Part shown: one piece after another, positions 1-5,580 of the stretch
Layout: every line of letters starts with the position of its first letter
Position numbering within the stretch: position 1 is the stretch's first letter
DNA from: DASYYE01 sp035946955
GTDB lineage: Bacteria > Actinomycetota > Actinomycetes > Streptosporangiales > Streptosporangiaceae
Length of the DNA stretch: 10,658 nucleotides
Assembly (NCBI GenBank): GCA_035946955.1
Contig: DASYYE010000045.1
Span: forward strand, 1-10,658
Reading direction: 5' to 3'
Notes under the pieces: generated by a model
What the model was told of the DNA's origin: nothing
The model's database searches: none
The model's input: only the letters and a program-made list of their open reading frames with translations
Position numbers and translations under genes: made by a program

Positions 1-921
1 ACCGGGGCATACGACAAGCTGACCTTGACCCCCGACCGAGACACCGGCGTGTCGTGGACCCAGCAGTTCGCCAGCGATGAAAAAGGCTCCGGCCGGATAG
101 CAGACATCACGCAGCACTACTACGTCGGGGGAGACCCGCGGAATACGACCGCACAGCAGGCGGCCGGCAACATGCTCTCCCCCCAATGGGTGAACGACAC
201 CATGCCTGGGACCCAGCCGACAGGCACGACGTATACCCCCTATCACTGGCTCTACACCAACAACCTGAAGCCTGTGCACGAGACAGGCCTGCGCTGCCGG
301 CTCACCGAATCGAATGACTACCTCACTGGTGTCCCAGGGGCAAGCAATGCGTTTGCCTCAGCACTGTGGGCCCTGGACTACCTGCACTGGTGGGCTGCCC
401 ACGGGGCCGCAGGCGTGAATTTCCACAACAAGCAGTGGCTGTTCACGGACACGATCGTGCCGGACCCTGCCGTGAGCGATGAGCGTTATGCAGTCACTCC
501 CAAGGGCTTCGCCATCAAGGCGTTCACCCTCGCCTCGGCAGGCAGGGCGAATCCCATCCAGATCAGGAACCCCGACGGCATCAATCTAACCGCCTATTGC
601 ATCGGCGGAACGGGTGAGGATTACATCACAATCATCAACAAGACATACGGGGCCGGCGCCGCCGACGCTGCCATAACCATCGCACCGCCCGGTCCAGGGC
701 TGCAGAGCGCCGAGATCATGACTCTCGCCAGCCAAGAGCCGGGAGACGCCACCGGGTCCATTGTAACGCTCGGGGGTGCCACGATCACCGGCGACACCCC
801 CTGGAAAGGGAGGTGGTCTACCCTGCCAGCCAGTCCTCACACGGGTATCAGGCTGACTGTCAAGGCCACAACCGCCGCCATTCTCAGGGTCCGGAAAAGG
901 GCTGATAACCGTCGCCGGTAG
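1..921 (+). CDS. GH79-like glycoside hydrolase, C-terminal part (5' truncated by window edge)
   Basis: The frame is open from base 1 with no stop, so this is the 3' portion of a longer gene; the TTG at 25 is unlikely to be the true start. The protein resembles family GH79 (beta-glucuronidase/heparanase-like, retaining, TIM barrel plus beta domain). The best signature is RLTESNDY (bases 298-321): its Glu at 307-309 sits where GH79 enzymes carry the nucleophile. It is followed by GASNAFASALWALDYLHWW and GVNFHN, the usual end of the barrel. From about base 490 a beta-rich tail (KGFAIKAFTLASAGR, then ITIINKTYG and IVTLGGATI) matches the GH79 C-terminal domain. The acid/base Glu and any signal peptide lie outside the window. 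The substrate is unknown; a glucuronide or related glycoside is inferred. No strong terminator hairpin was seen after the stop. Family-level call is fairly secure, activity is not. Confidence 0.72.
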   Translation, partial: TGAYDKLTLTPDRDTGVSWTQQFASDEKGSGRIADITQHYYVGGDPRNTTAQQAAGNMLSPQWVNDTMPGTQPTGTTYTPYHWLYTNNLKPVHETGLRCRLTESNDYLTGVPGASNAFASALWALDYLHWWAAHGAAGVNFHNKQWLFTDTIVPDPAVSDERYAVTPKGFAIKAFTLASAGRANPIQIRNPDGINLTAYCIGGTGEDYITIINKTYGAGAADAAITIAPPGPGLQSAEIMTLASQEPGDATGSIVTLGGATITGDTPWKGRWSTLPASPHTGIRLTVKATTAAILRVRKRADNRRR

Positions 922-1100
922 CGCGGTCATAGACTAGGTGATCATATAGTTGTCGCACCCAAAAACTAATGCGTGCTCGCCGGTGAATTCCCAGTTGGGA
1001 GCCGGAATCAAACCCATCCATCCCGACAGATTTCCGATGAGCTTGCAGATTCCGCTGCGTGGTGGTCAGTGACTCGTGTCCGGTGATCTCCCCAGGGGCC

Positions 1101-1106
1101 TATCCT
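1101..1106 (+). promoter_or_regulatory. Possible -10 element (TATCCT) for the STAND gene
   Basis: TATCCT fits the TANNNT pattern and lies about 38 bp before the preferred GTG start of the STAND regulator, which would give a short leader. The -35 region at the expected spacing (about 1077-1082) is poor. The rest of the 922-1143 gap shows no other clear signal. Weak support. Confidence 0.2.
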
Positions 1107-1130
1107 GAGCTTTACGTCAGCAGCCGTGCG

Positions 1131-1136
1131 AAGGAG
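1131..1136 (+). promoter_or_regulatory. Ribosome binding site deciding the STAND start
   Basis: AAGGAG is followed by a 7-nt spacer and GTG at 1144. The alternative in-frame GTG at 1126 lies before this site and has no recognisable Shine-Dalgarno, so initiation at 1144 is preferred. Confidence 0.7.
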
Positions 1137-1143
1137 CGGCGGG

Positions 1144-3495
1144 GTGGACGGCGAGCGCTCAGGGTTGGCACAGCAGCCGGGGTTGTCTAACTTTGGGCAC
1201 CTCCTGCTGTGTTACCGCCGTGCCGCGGGGCTGACGCAGGAGGAGCTGGCGCAGGCCGCCGGGGTCAGTGCGCGTGCCGTGCGGAACCTGGAGCGGGGCC
1301 ACGCCCGCGCCGCCCAGCGACGGCAGGCCGAGGTGCTGGCAGATGCCCTGCGGCTGATTGGAGACGAGCGGCAGGGCTTCCTGACCGCGGCGGCTGACGG
1401 ACGGCGCCGTGCCAACCGGCCAGAGCCGACCGCGAACGTGGCCCTGTGCGCGCCACCGATGGCGGTGCCCGACTTCGTCGGACGGGAAGCCGAGTTGGCC
1501 CAGCTGACGTCGTGGGCGCGCGGCGCCGCTGAGTCGCCGGGCGGGACGACGGTCTCGATTGTTGGGCCGGGCGGGATTGGCAAGACATCGCTGGCGGTCG
1601 CGGCGTTGCACAGGCTGGCCCCTGGCTTCCCTGATGGCTGCCTGGCGGTGGACCTGCGGGGCATGGACGAGCGCCCCGTCCCGGCTGGCACCGCGCTGAA
1701 CCGGATGCTGCGGGCCCTTGGGCTGCCTGAGGGCCAGCTCCCAGCCGCGCTGGAGGAGCAGTCCAGCGTGTTCCGGTCCATGCTCCGGGGCCGACGGGTG
1801 CTGGTCCTGCTCGACAACGCGGCTGAAGAAGTCCAGGTCCGGCCCCTGCTCGCGACCGCAGCCGGGTGCCACACCTTGATCACCTGCCGCCACAGCCTGT
1901 CCGGGCTGGAAGGGGTCCGGTGGATGTGGCTGGACCCGCTCCCGACCGGCGCGTGCGTCGAACTGCTCTCGTCCATCGCCGATCCTGCCCGGGTGCAGGC
2001 CGACCTTGGGGCGGCCGCGGAACTCGCCCAGCTGTGCGGGAACCTCCCGCTGGCGGTGCGGATCGTGGGCAACCGGCTGGCCAGGCAGTCCCAGTGGAGT
2101 GTGGCCCAGGTGACGGCACAACTGCGCGACGAACACACCCGCCTCACCTCGCTCACCGCCGGTGATCTGCAGGTCCGCCCGGCCTTCACCGTCTCCTACG
2201 ACCGGCTCTCCACCCCCGCCCAGCGGCTGTTCCGCCACCTCGCCCTGGTCCCCGGCACCGACTTCGGCCTCGAGTCCGCCGCGGCCGCCGCCGGGACACC
2301 TCAGGCCGAGACCCAGCTCCACCTGGAAGAGCTCATCGACACCACCCTCCTCCAACTGGCTCCGACGCCGGGACGCTACCAGTTCCACGACCTGATCCGG
2401 ATCTTCGCCCGGGAACGGCTCGAAGCCGAAGAAGACTCACCCCAGCGCCTCGCCGACGACATGTACGCCTATGTGATAAAGACCGCCACCGAGGCGGCAA
2501 GGCTTCACCACATTGACAGCACTGCCTCTGCCGCGGCGCGGGAGAAGGCCGCCGCATGGCTGGAACACGAGGCCTCCGCGTGGGTGGCCGCGGCCCGCTA
2601 CGCCGCCGACACGGGGTGGCACCGGGAACTGATCGACCTCATCAGGGCACTGCACTGGTTCTCCGACACCCACCAGCAGTTTCCCTGGACCGAGCTCTTC
2701 ACCCGTGCCATGGGTGCGGCGCGGGCACTCGGCGACCGCCATGATGAGGCGGCCCTCCTCAACTTCCTGGCCTGGGCACACTACCTCCTCAACGAGGACC
2801 GGCCCCGCGCGGTGGCCACAGCGCAGCAGGCGCTGGCCATCGCGGAGGACATCGGCGACAAGCTCGAGGAGGCCTGGGCACTGCTGTATATGTCACGGGC
2901 GCTCATGTACATGGCACGGCCCGAAGAAGCCCTGGCACCCAACATCCGTGCGACCGCGCTCTTCGCCGAGCTCAACTACGGGCAGATCACCGGGGCACGG
3001 AACACCCAGGGGCGCATCTTGCGCATGCTTGGCCGGCACGACGAGGCCCTGGCGGCGCACCGGGCGGCGCTAGCGGACCTCGAGACATGGGACGACCAGA
3101 TGACGCCCGACCTGCTCCAGTACTACCGCGGGGTGAGCCTCATGTTCGTGGCCGAAGTGCTGTTCGAGATGAAGGACTGGCCTGCGGCAGCAGCCACTTT
3201 CCAATCCGCGCGGTCGCACCTGTCCACGGACGACCAGCCGCACGTGGCAGGTGAAGCGGCCTTGTACGAGGGGGTCGCCAGGCGGCACTGCCAGGAACAT
3301 GCCGAAGCGGTCGCCTGCCTGCGGGAGGCCCTCACGCTCTTCTCGGAGGCAGCCACCCCCGCTTGGTGTGAGCGTACGCTGACCGAGCTGGCTGCAACGC
3401 TGACCGCAAAAGGCGACCTTGAAGAAGCAGCTGAGTGCCGGCGAGCCGCTGCGGCACTAGCCATCGAGCGAGGGCGCCCCGGCCCAGCCCTCTGA
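1144..3495 (+). CDS. XRE-type HTH / NB-ARC / TPR STAND regulator
   Basis: A 783-aa protein starting at GTG 1144, six codons inside the longest frame, because of the AAGGAG at 1131-1136. Domains in order: XRE-type helix-turn-helix (residues ~17-72, with GLTQEELAQAAGVSARAVRNLE); NB-ARC ATPase beginning at FVGRE (~111); Walker A GPGGIGKT (141-148); Walker B VLVLLDN (219-225); GxP-like motif CGNLPLAV (~298-305); winged-helix region; MHD-like FHDLIR (414-419); then TPR-like helical repeats (~530-770). STAND proteins are ATP/ADP switches in which the repeats sense a ligand and release the DNA-binding or effector domain. There is no SARP DNA-binding/BTAD region, so this is not a true AfsR. The HTH points to transcription control; the target and ligand are unknown. 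STAND/NLR-like proteins also act in phage defence, but no nuclease, protease or other killing effector domain is seen. Domain call is secure, role is inferred. Confidence 0.9.
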   Translation: MDGERSGLAQQPGLSNFGHLLLCYRRAAGLTQEELAQAAGVSARAVRNLERGHARAAQRRQAEVLADALRLIGDERQGFLTAAADGRRRANRPEPTANVALCAPPMAVPDFVGREAELAQLTSWARGAAESPGGTTVSIVGPGGIGKTSLAVAALHRLAPGFPDGCLAVDLRGMDERPVPAGTALNRMLRALGLPEGQLPAALEEQSSVFRSMLRGRRVLVLLDNAAEEVQVRPLLATAAGCHTLITCRHSLSGLEGVRWMWLDPLPTGACVELLSSIADPARVQADLGAAAELAQLCGNLPLAVRIVGNRLARQSQWSVAQVTAQLRDEHTRLTSLTAGDLQVRPAFTVSYDRLSTPAQRLFRHLALVPGTDFGLESAAAAAGTPQAETQLHLEELIDTTLLQLAPTPGRYQFHDLIRIFARERLEAEEDSPQRLADDMYAYVIKTATEAARLHHIDSTASAAAREKAAAWLEHEASAWVAAARYAADTGWHRELIDLIRALHWFSDTHQQFPWTELFTRAMGAARALGDRHDEAALLNFLAWAHYLLNEDRPRAVATAQQALAIAEDIGDKLEEAWALLYMSRALMYMARPEEALAPNIRATALFAELNYGQITGARNTQGRILRMLGRHDEALAAHRAALADLETWDDQMTPDLLQYYRGVSLMFVAEVLFEMKDWPAAAATFQSARSHLSTDDQPHVAGEAALYEGVARRHCQEHAEAVACLREALTLFSEAATPAWCERTLTELAATLTAKGDLEEAAECRRAAAALAIERGRPGPAL

Positions 3496-3537
3496 CACCG
3501 TGATGGCGCCGCGTAGCCAGTCAGCACTCGTCGCCAA

Positions 3538-3552
3538 CCGGAAGAAATCCGG
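3538..3552 (+). terminator. Candidate terminator/attenuator hairpin after the STAND gene
   Basis: A perfect 5-bp stem (CCGGA 3538-3542 with TCCGG 3548-3552) and AGAAA loop lie about 43 bp after the stop. The same left arm can instead pair further downstream: AACCGG 3536-3541 with CCGGTT 3566-3571, or GGAAGAA 3540-3546 with TTCTTCC 3573-3579. There is no clear T-run. A terminator role is only suggested. Confidence 0.3.
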
Positions 3553-3696
3553 CTTCGTAAACCTGCCGGTTGTTCTTCCTGGTCTGCACCGCCTGAGTCG
3601 GGTCTCATGGTGATGGCGCTCACTCCTGGTCTCCCGGCGCGGAACGCTGCGCGTGGCGCGGCTGGCGGGCTTGGAGCTGGCCAGACGTGGCAAGTC

Positions 3697-3703
3697 AAGG
3701 AGG
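3697..3703 (+). promoter_or_regulatory. Perfect Shine-Dalgarno before a mini-ORF
   Basis: AAGGAGG, the full anti-SD complement, sits 7 nt before ATG 3711. This is one of the strongest ribosome binding sites in the window, yet the frame it opens is only 10 codons long. Confidence 0.55.
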
Positions 3704-3710
3704 GCACCCA

Positions 3711-3743
3711 ATGTCTCCGTGTGGCCATTGGGGACGAGGTTAG
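3711..3743 (+). CDS. 10-aa mini-ORF, possible leader peptide
   Basis: The ATG at 3711 reads MSPCGHWGRG and stops at TAG 3741-3743. It is preceded by AAGGAGG at ideal distance. The TAG shares its last base with a GTG at 3743 (TAGTG), the geometry of translational coupling, and that GTG opens a frame encoding a zinc-finger-like motif. Two readings are possible: a real leader peptide that feeds ribosomes into the downstream ORF, or the start of one gene split by a frameshift, because the downstream frame is -1 relative to this one. Cys, His and Trp are notable in so short a peptide, but there is no run of one amino acid as in classical attenuators. No function is claimed. Confidence 0.3.
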   Translation: MSPCGHWGRG

Positions 3744-3997
3744 TGAAAGCAACCCACAGTTGCTCATGCGGCGAGACATTCCTCTACGCAGACCACCTGC
3801 TCGTACACATCCGCGTCCGGCATGAGCTATACCGCCTCCGAACCACTCCCACTCATCACCAGGGCGGAACAAGCCCTGCGCACACTGACCGGCAGTGCAA
3901 CCGAACGGTCCTGCAACCGCAACTTAGCCCAACCACCCAGTCGGCAGCGGTCCCCGGGCAGAGCCGGGACCAATATGAATCGCTTTCACATGCGTGA
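3743..3997 (+). CDS. Small protein with a single C2H2 zinc-finger-like motif
   Basis: An 84-aa frame from GTG 3743, overlapping the mini-ORF stop by one base. Residues 7-27 fit C-x1-C-x3-F-x5-L-x2-H-x4-H: Cys7, Cys9, Phe13, Leu19, His22 and His27. Apart from one residue missing between the cysteines, this is the classical C2H2 finger spacing, including both core hydrophobics. Single C2H2-like fingers are known in bacterial small proteins and in Ros/MucR regulators, so zinc and perhaps DNA binding is inferred. Codon bias looks coding over about the first 33 codons and fades afterwards, so the C-terminal half may not be genuine or may reflect a frameshift. The frame is open further upstream (to GTG 3653), but no start there has a good ribosome site. 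No homologue is recognised with certainty; the motif is solid, the gene call is tentative. Confidence 0.38.
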   Translation: MKATHSCSCGETFLYADHLLVHIRVRHELYRLRTTPTHHQGGTSPAHTDRQCNRTVLQPQLSPTTQSAAVPGQSRDQYESLSHA

Positions 3998-4101
3998 GCT
4001 CGACGAGCCCGAGGGGTTCGGGGCCATCGCTGGCTGATATGGCTGGGACGCCGCAGCCAAGCGCTGGGTCTGGCGGGCCATGAGTTTCTTACGGCGCCGT
4101 T

Positions 4102-4163
4102 CCCTGGCACGCCAGGGCATGGCGCAACCGTGACCGAGCCATGACACTGCCGGGCCGCCCGGC
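4102..4163 (+). terminator. Two GC-rich hairpins, possible terminator or insulator
   Basis: CCCTGG 4102-4107 pairs with CCAGGG 4112-4117 around a 4-nt loop, and GCCGGG 4149-4154 pairs with CCCGGC 4158-4163 around a 3-nt loop. Neither is followed by a T-run. Actinobacterial terminators often lack U tracts, so they could end transcription arriving from the small ORFs, but in DNA this GC-rich short hairpins are common by chance. Confidence 0.25.
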
Positions 4164-4333
4164 GGCCTAAGCGCTCTCTCGGACGCCTCATCGACCTGAC
4201 AGCGGTCGCGCGGCGGCCGGGGAGTGAGTAGTCGCCATTGCAGAAGATAAGTAGCCGTTGCTCAGGCTTGTGGACGGCCGGGTGTCCTACGAATGGCCCT
4301 AGGGCGGGCCATGGCGGCTCGCAGCCTGCTGAA

Positions 4334-4342
4334 AAGGGGGAG
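4334..4342 (+). promoter_or_regulatory. Ribosome binding site of the secreted tail-like protein
   Basis: The purine run AAGGGGGAG ends 5 nt before ATG 4348 and supports that start. Confidence 0.65.
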
Positions 4343-4347
4343 CGATC

Positions 4348-5532
4348 ATGTTCGCGCGTTACATCCGGGGCCGGGCGGTGGCTCGCGGCCCGGCCTTCAT
4401 CCGCCCGCGCCACGGGGCCGCCCGGCTGTGCCGGCCGCGGCCTGCGGTGCTGTGCGTCCTCGCGGCACCGGTCACGGTACTGGCCCTGGCTGTCGGCGTG
4501 GTCGTCGGCGCCCCGCCGGCCAGCGCGTCCACTCCTGCTACGTGTCATTTTCTGCCGCTCACTTTGATGAACGGCTGGCAATCGGAACAGAACGTCTACG
4601 ACACCGGTGACCCGTCCTACTGTGTCGCCGGTGATGGGATGGTCTATCTGGCGGGATCGCTGGCCCGCACCGGCGGCGGCAGCGCCGAGTTCGCCGTGCT
4701 GCCGCTGGGAGCCCGCCCGGCCAGCACCTCCTACCTCAACACCTATACCTTCGACGGGGCCGTCGGCATCGTGCGGATCGGCACCGACGGTGCGCTGTCG
4801 GCCTACAGCGGCGGCGCTGCCCAGTTCACGTCGCTGGCCGGGATCTCCTTCCCGTCGGCCTCGCGGCCGATGCTCCCGCTGACCTTGCAGAACGGCTGGC
4901 AGTCGGCGCAGGCCGCGTGGGGCACCGGTGACCCGTCCTACTACGTCGGCGGCGGCGTGGTCCACCTGGCAGGCTCGCTGGTGCTGCCTGGCGGCTGCGG
5001 AGGATGCGGCTCCCCGAGTTTCACCGTCTTGCCACCGGCTGCCCGGCCCGCCAGCGAACAGGACATGGACGATGTCTACAGCTTTAACGGCGCCAAGGCG
5101 GCATTCACCGTCTGGCCGGACGGCAGCGCGTGGGCCAACTACGGCGACGCCACCGACTTCACCTCACTGGCCGGCCTGCAGTACCCCGCGGCCTCAGCGG
5201 CCGAGCAGCAACTGACCGTGCTGAACGGCTGGGGGTCCGGCGCCGGCACAGCCTCCGGGATCGGGCCGTCGTACTACAACGTCGGCGGCCTGGTCTGCCT
5301 GGACGGCACGATGCACAACAGCGGCGCCCCCAACACGGAGTTCGCAGCACTCCCCACCCTGCTCGCGCCCACCCACACGCTGTACCTCATCGTCGAGTTC
5401 GACTACGACTACCCCGCGGTCCTGCAAATCCAGCCCGACGGCGGGATGTACATCTGGGGCGGCCCACCCGACTTCTACACCTCCAGCGACGTCACCAACC
5501 TCCAGGGGATCTGCTTCCAGCAAGGCTCATGA
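4348..5532 (+). CDS. Secreted protein of three phage-tail-like beta domains
   Basis: A 394-aa protein. Residues 1-60 form a long actinobacterial signal peptide: an arginine-rich n-region (1-31), a hydrophobic core (~33-54) and an Ala-x-Ala site (ASA, 58-60) with predicted cleavage before Ser61. The mature part is three repeats at about 69-172, 176-283 and 288-394. Each shows LxLxNGW, then PSYxxxG, VxLxGxL, LPxxxRP, a xxDG turn and TSLxGIxFP. This pattern resembles beta-sandwich domains near the C-termini of Streptomyces-phage minor tail/tail-fibre proteins, which bind host surfaces. No catalytic motif, LPXTG anchor or transmembrane tail is visible, so release outside the cell is expected. Repeat 2 carries an insert with two cysteines (GGCGGCG). 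A role as a glycan- or wall-binding, lectin-like protein is inferred. It stands alone, not in a phage tail module, and converges on the GH38 gene. The family analogy is by eye; gene and export are secure. Confidence 0.85.
   Translation: MFARYIRGRAVARGPAFIRPRHGAARLCRPRPAVLCVLAAPVTVLALAVGVVVGAPPASASTPATCHFLPLTLMNGWQSEQNVYDTGDPSYCVAGDGMVYLAGSLARTGGGSAEFAVLPLGARPASTSYLNTYTFDGAVGIVRIGTDGALSAYSGGAAQFTSLAGISFPSASRPMLPLTLQNGWQSAQAAWGTGDPSYYVGGGVVHLAGSLVLPGGCGGCGSPSFTVLPPAARPASEQDMDDVYSFNGAKAAFTVWPDGSAWANYGDATDFTSLAGLQYPAASAAEQQLTVLNGWGSGAGTASGIGPSYYNVGGLVCLDGTMHNSGAPNTEFAALPTLLAPTHTLYLIVEFDYDYPAVLQIQPDGGMYIWGGPPDFYTSSDVTNLQGICFQQGS
4552..5529 (+). repeat. Three tandem ~107-codon domain repeats inside the secreted protein
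   Basis: Repeat 1 is about 4552-4863, repeat 2 about 4873-5196 and repeat 3 about 5209-5529. The anchor NGW occurs at residues 75, 182 and 293, giving periods of 107 and 111 residues. Repeats 1 and 2 are clearly closest (both have LPLTLxNGWQS and TGDPSYxV); repeat 3 has diverged most and is rich in Asp/Tyr (EFDYDYP). Confidence 0.85.
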
Positions 5533-5549
5533 CCCCCCGCACACGGACG

Positions 5550-5570
5550 GCAGGCGGCTGACCAGCCTGC
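5550..5570. terminator. Candidate shared terminator between convergent genes
   Basis: GCAGGC 5550-5555 pairs with GCCTGC 5565-5570 around a 9-nt loop, inside the 48-bp gap between the convergent stops of the secreted protein (5532) and the GH38 gene (5581). On the plus strand GTTT follows about 7 nt later. The position favours a bidirectional terminator; the stem is only moderate. Confidence 0.4.
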
Positions 5571-5580
5571 GTGCCCCGTT

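Larger units (their letters stand above)
3496..4347. other. 852-bp weakly coding region with small ORFs and hairpins
   Basis: This stretch between the STAND gene and the secreted tail-like protein has visibly weaker third-position G/C bias than its neighbours and no long convincing gene. It holds competing hairpins just after the STAND stop (3536-3579), a perfect Shine-Dalgarno with a 10-codon mini-ORF (3711-3743), a small zinc-finger-like ORF (3743-3997), a possibly decayed reading frame (3822-4133), two GC-rich hairpins (4102-4117 and 4149-4163) and the leader of the next gene. No convincing -35/-10 pair was found before 4348. Confidence 0.6.

Noticed and set aside
25..27. TTG as the start of the first gene
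   Set aside because: The frame is open to base 1 and the protein begins in the middle of a GH79-like barrel, so the real start is outside the window.
1159..2388. 409-codon minus-strand open frame opposite the STAND gene
   Set aside because: Lies entirely over the HTH/NB-ARC coding region, whose motifs are unmistakable; the antisense translation is Gly/Gln/Arg-rich without motifs.
3123..3872. 249-codon minus-strand open frame over the STAND 3' end and the following gap
   Set aside because: Antisense to the TPR region for half its length; no domain is seen and no convincing ribosome binding site was noticed.
4234..4266. Imperfect direct repeat (AGTAGTCGCCATTGC and AGTAGCCGTTGC) upstream of the secreted protein
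   Set aside because: Short with gaps and mismatches; not distinguishable from chance without comparison to relatives.
4268..4294. Possible promoter (TTGTGG with TACGAA) before the secreted protein
   Set aside because: The spacing of about 14 bp and the poor -10 match make this too weak to annotate.
3856..4965. 369-codon minus-strand open frame covering part of the weakly coding region and the secreted protein N-terminus
   Set aside because: Not protein-like (Arg/Pro-rich, no hydrophobic pattern or motif), and it overlaps the well-supported repeats of the secreted protein.
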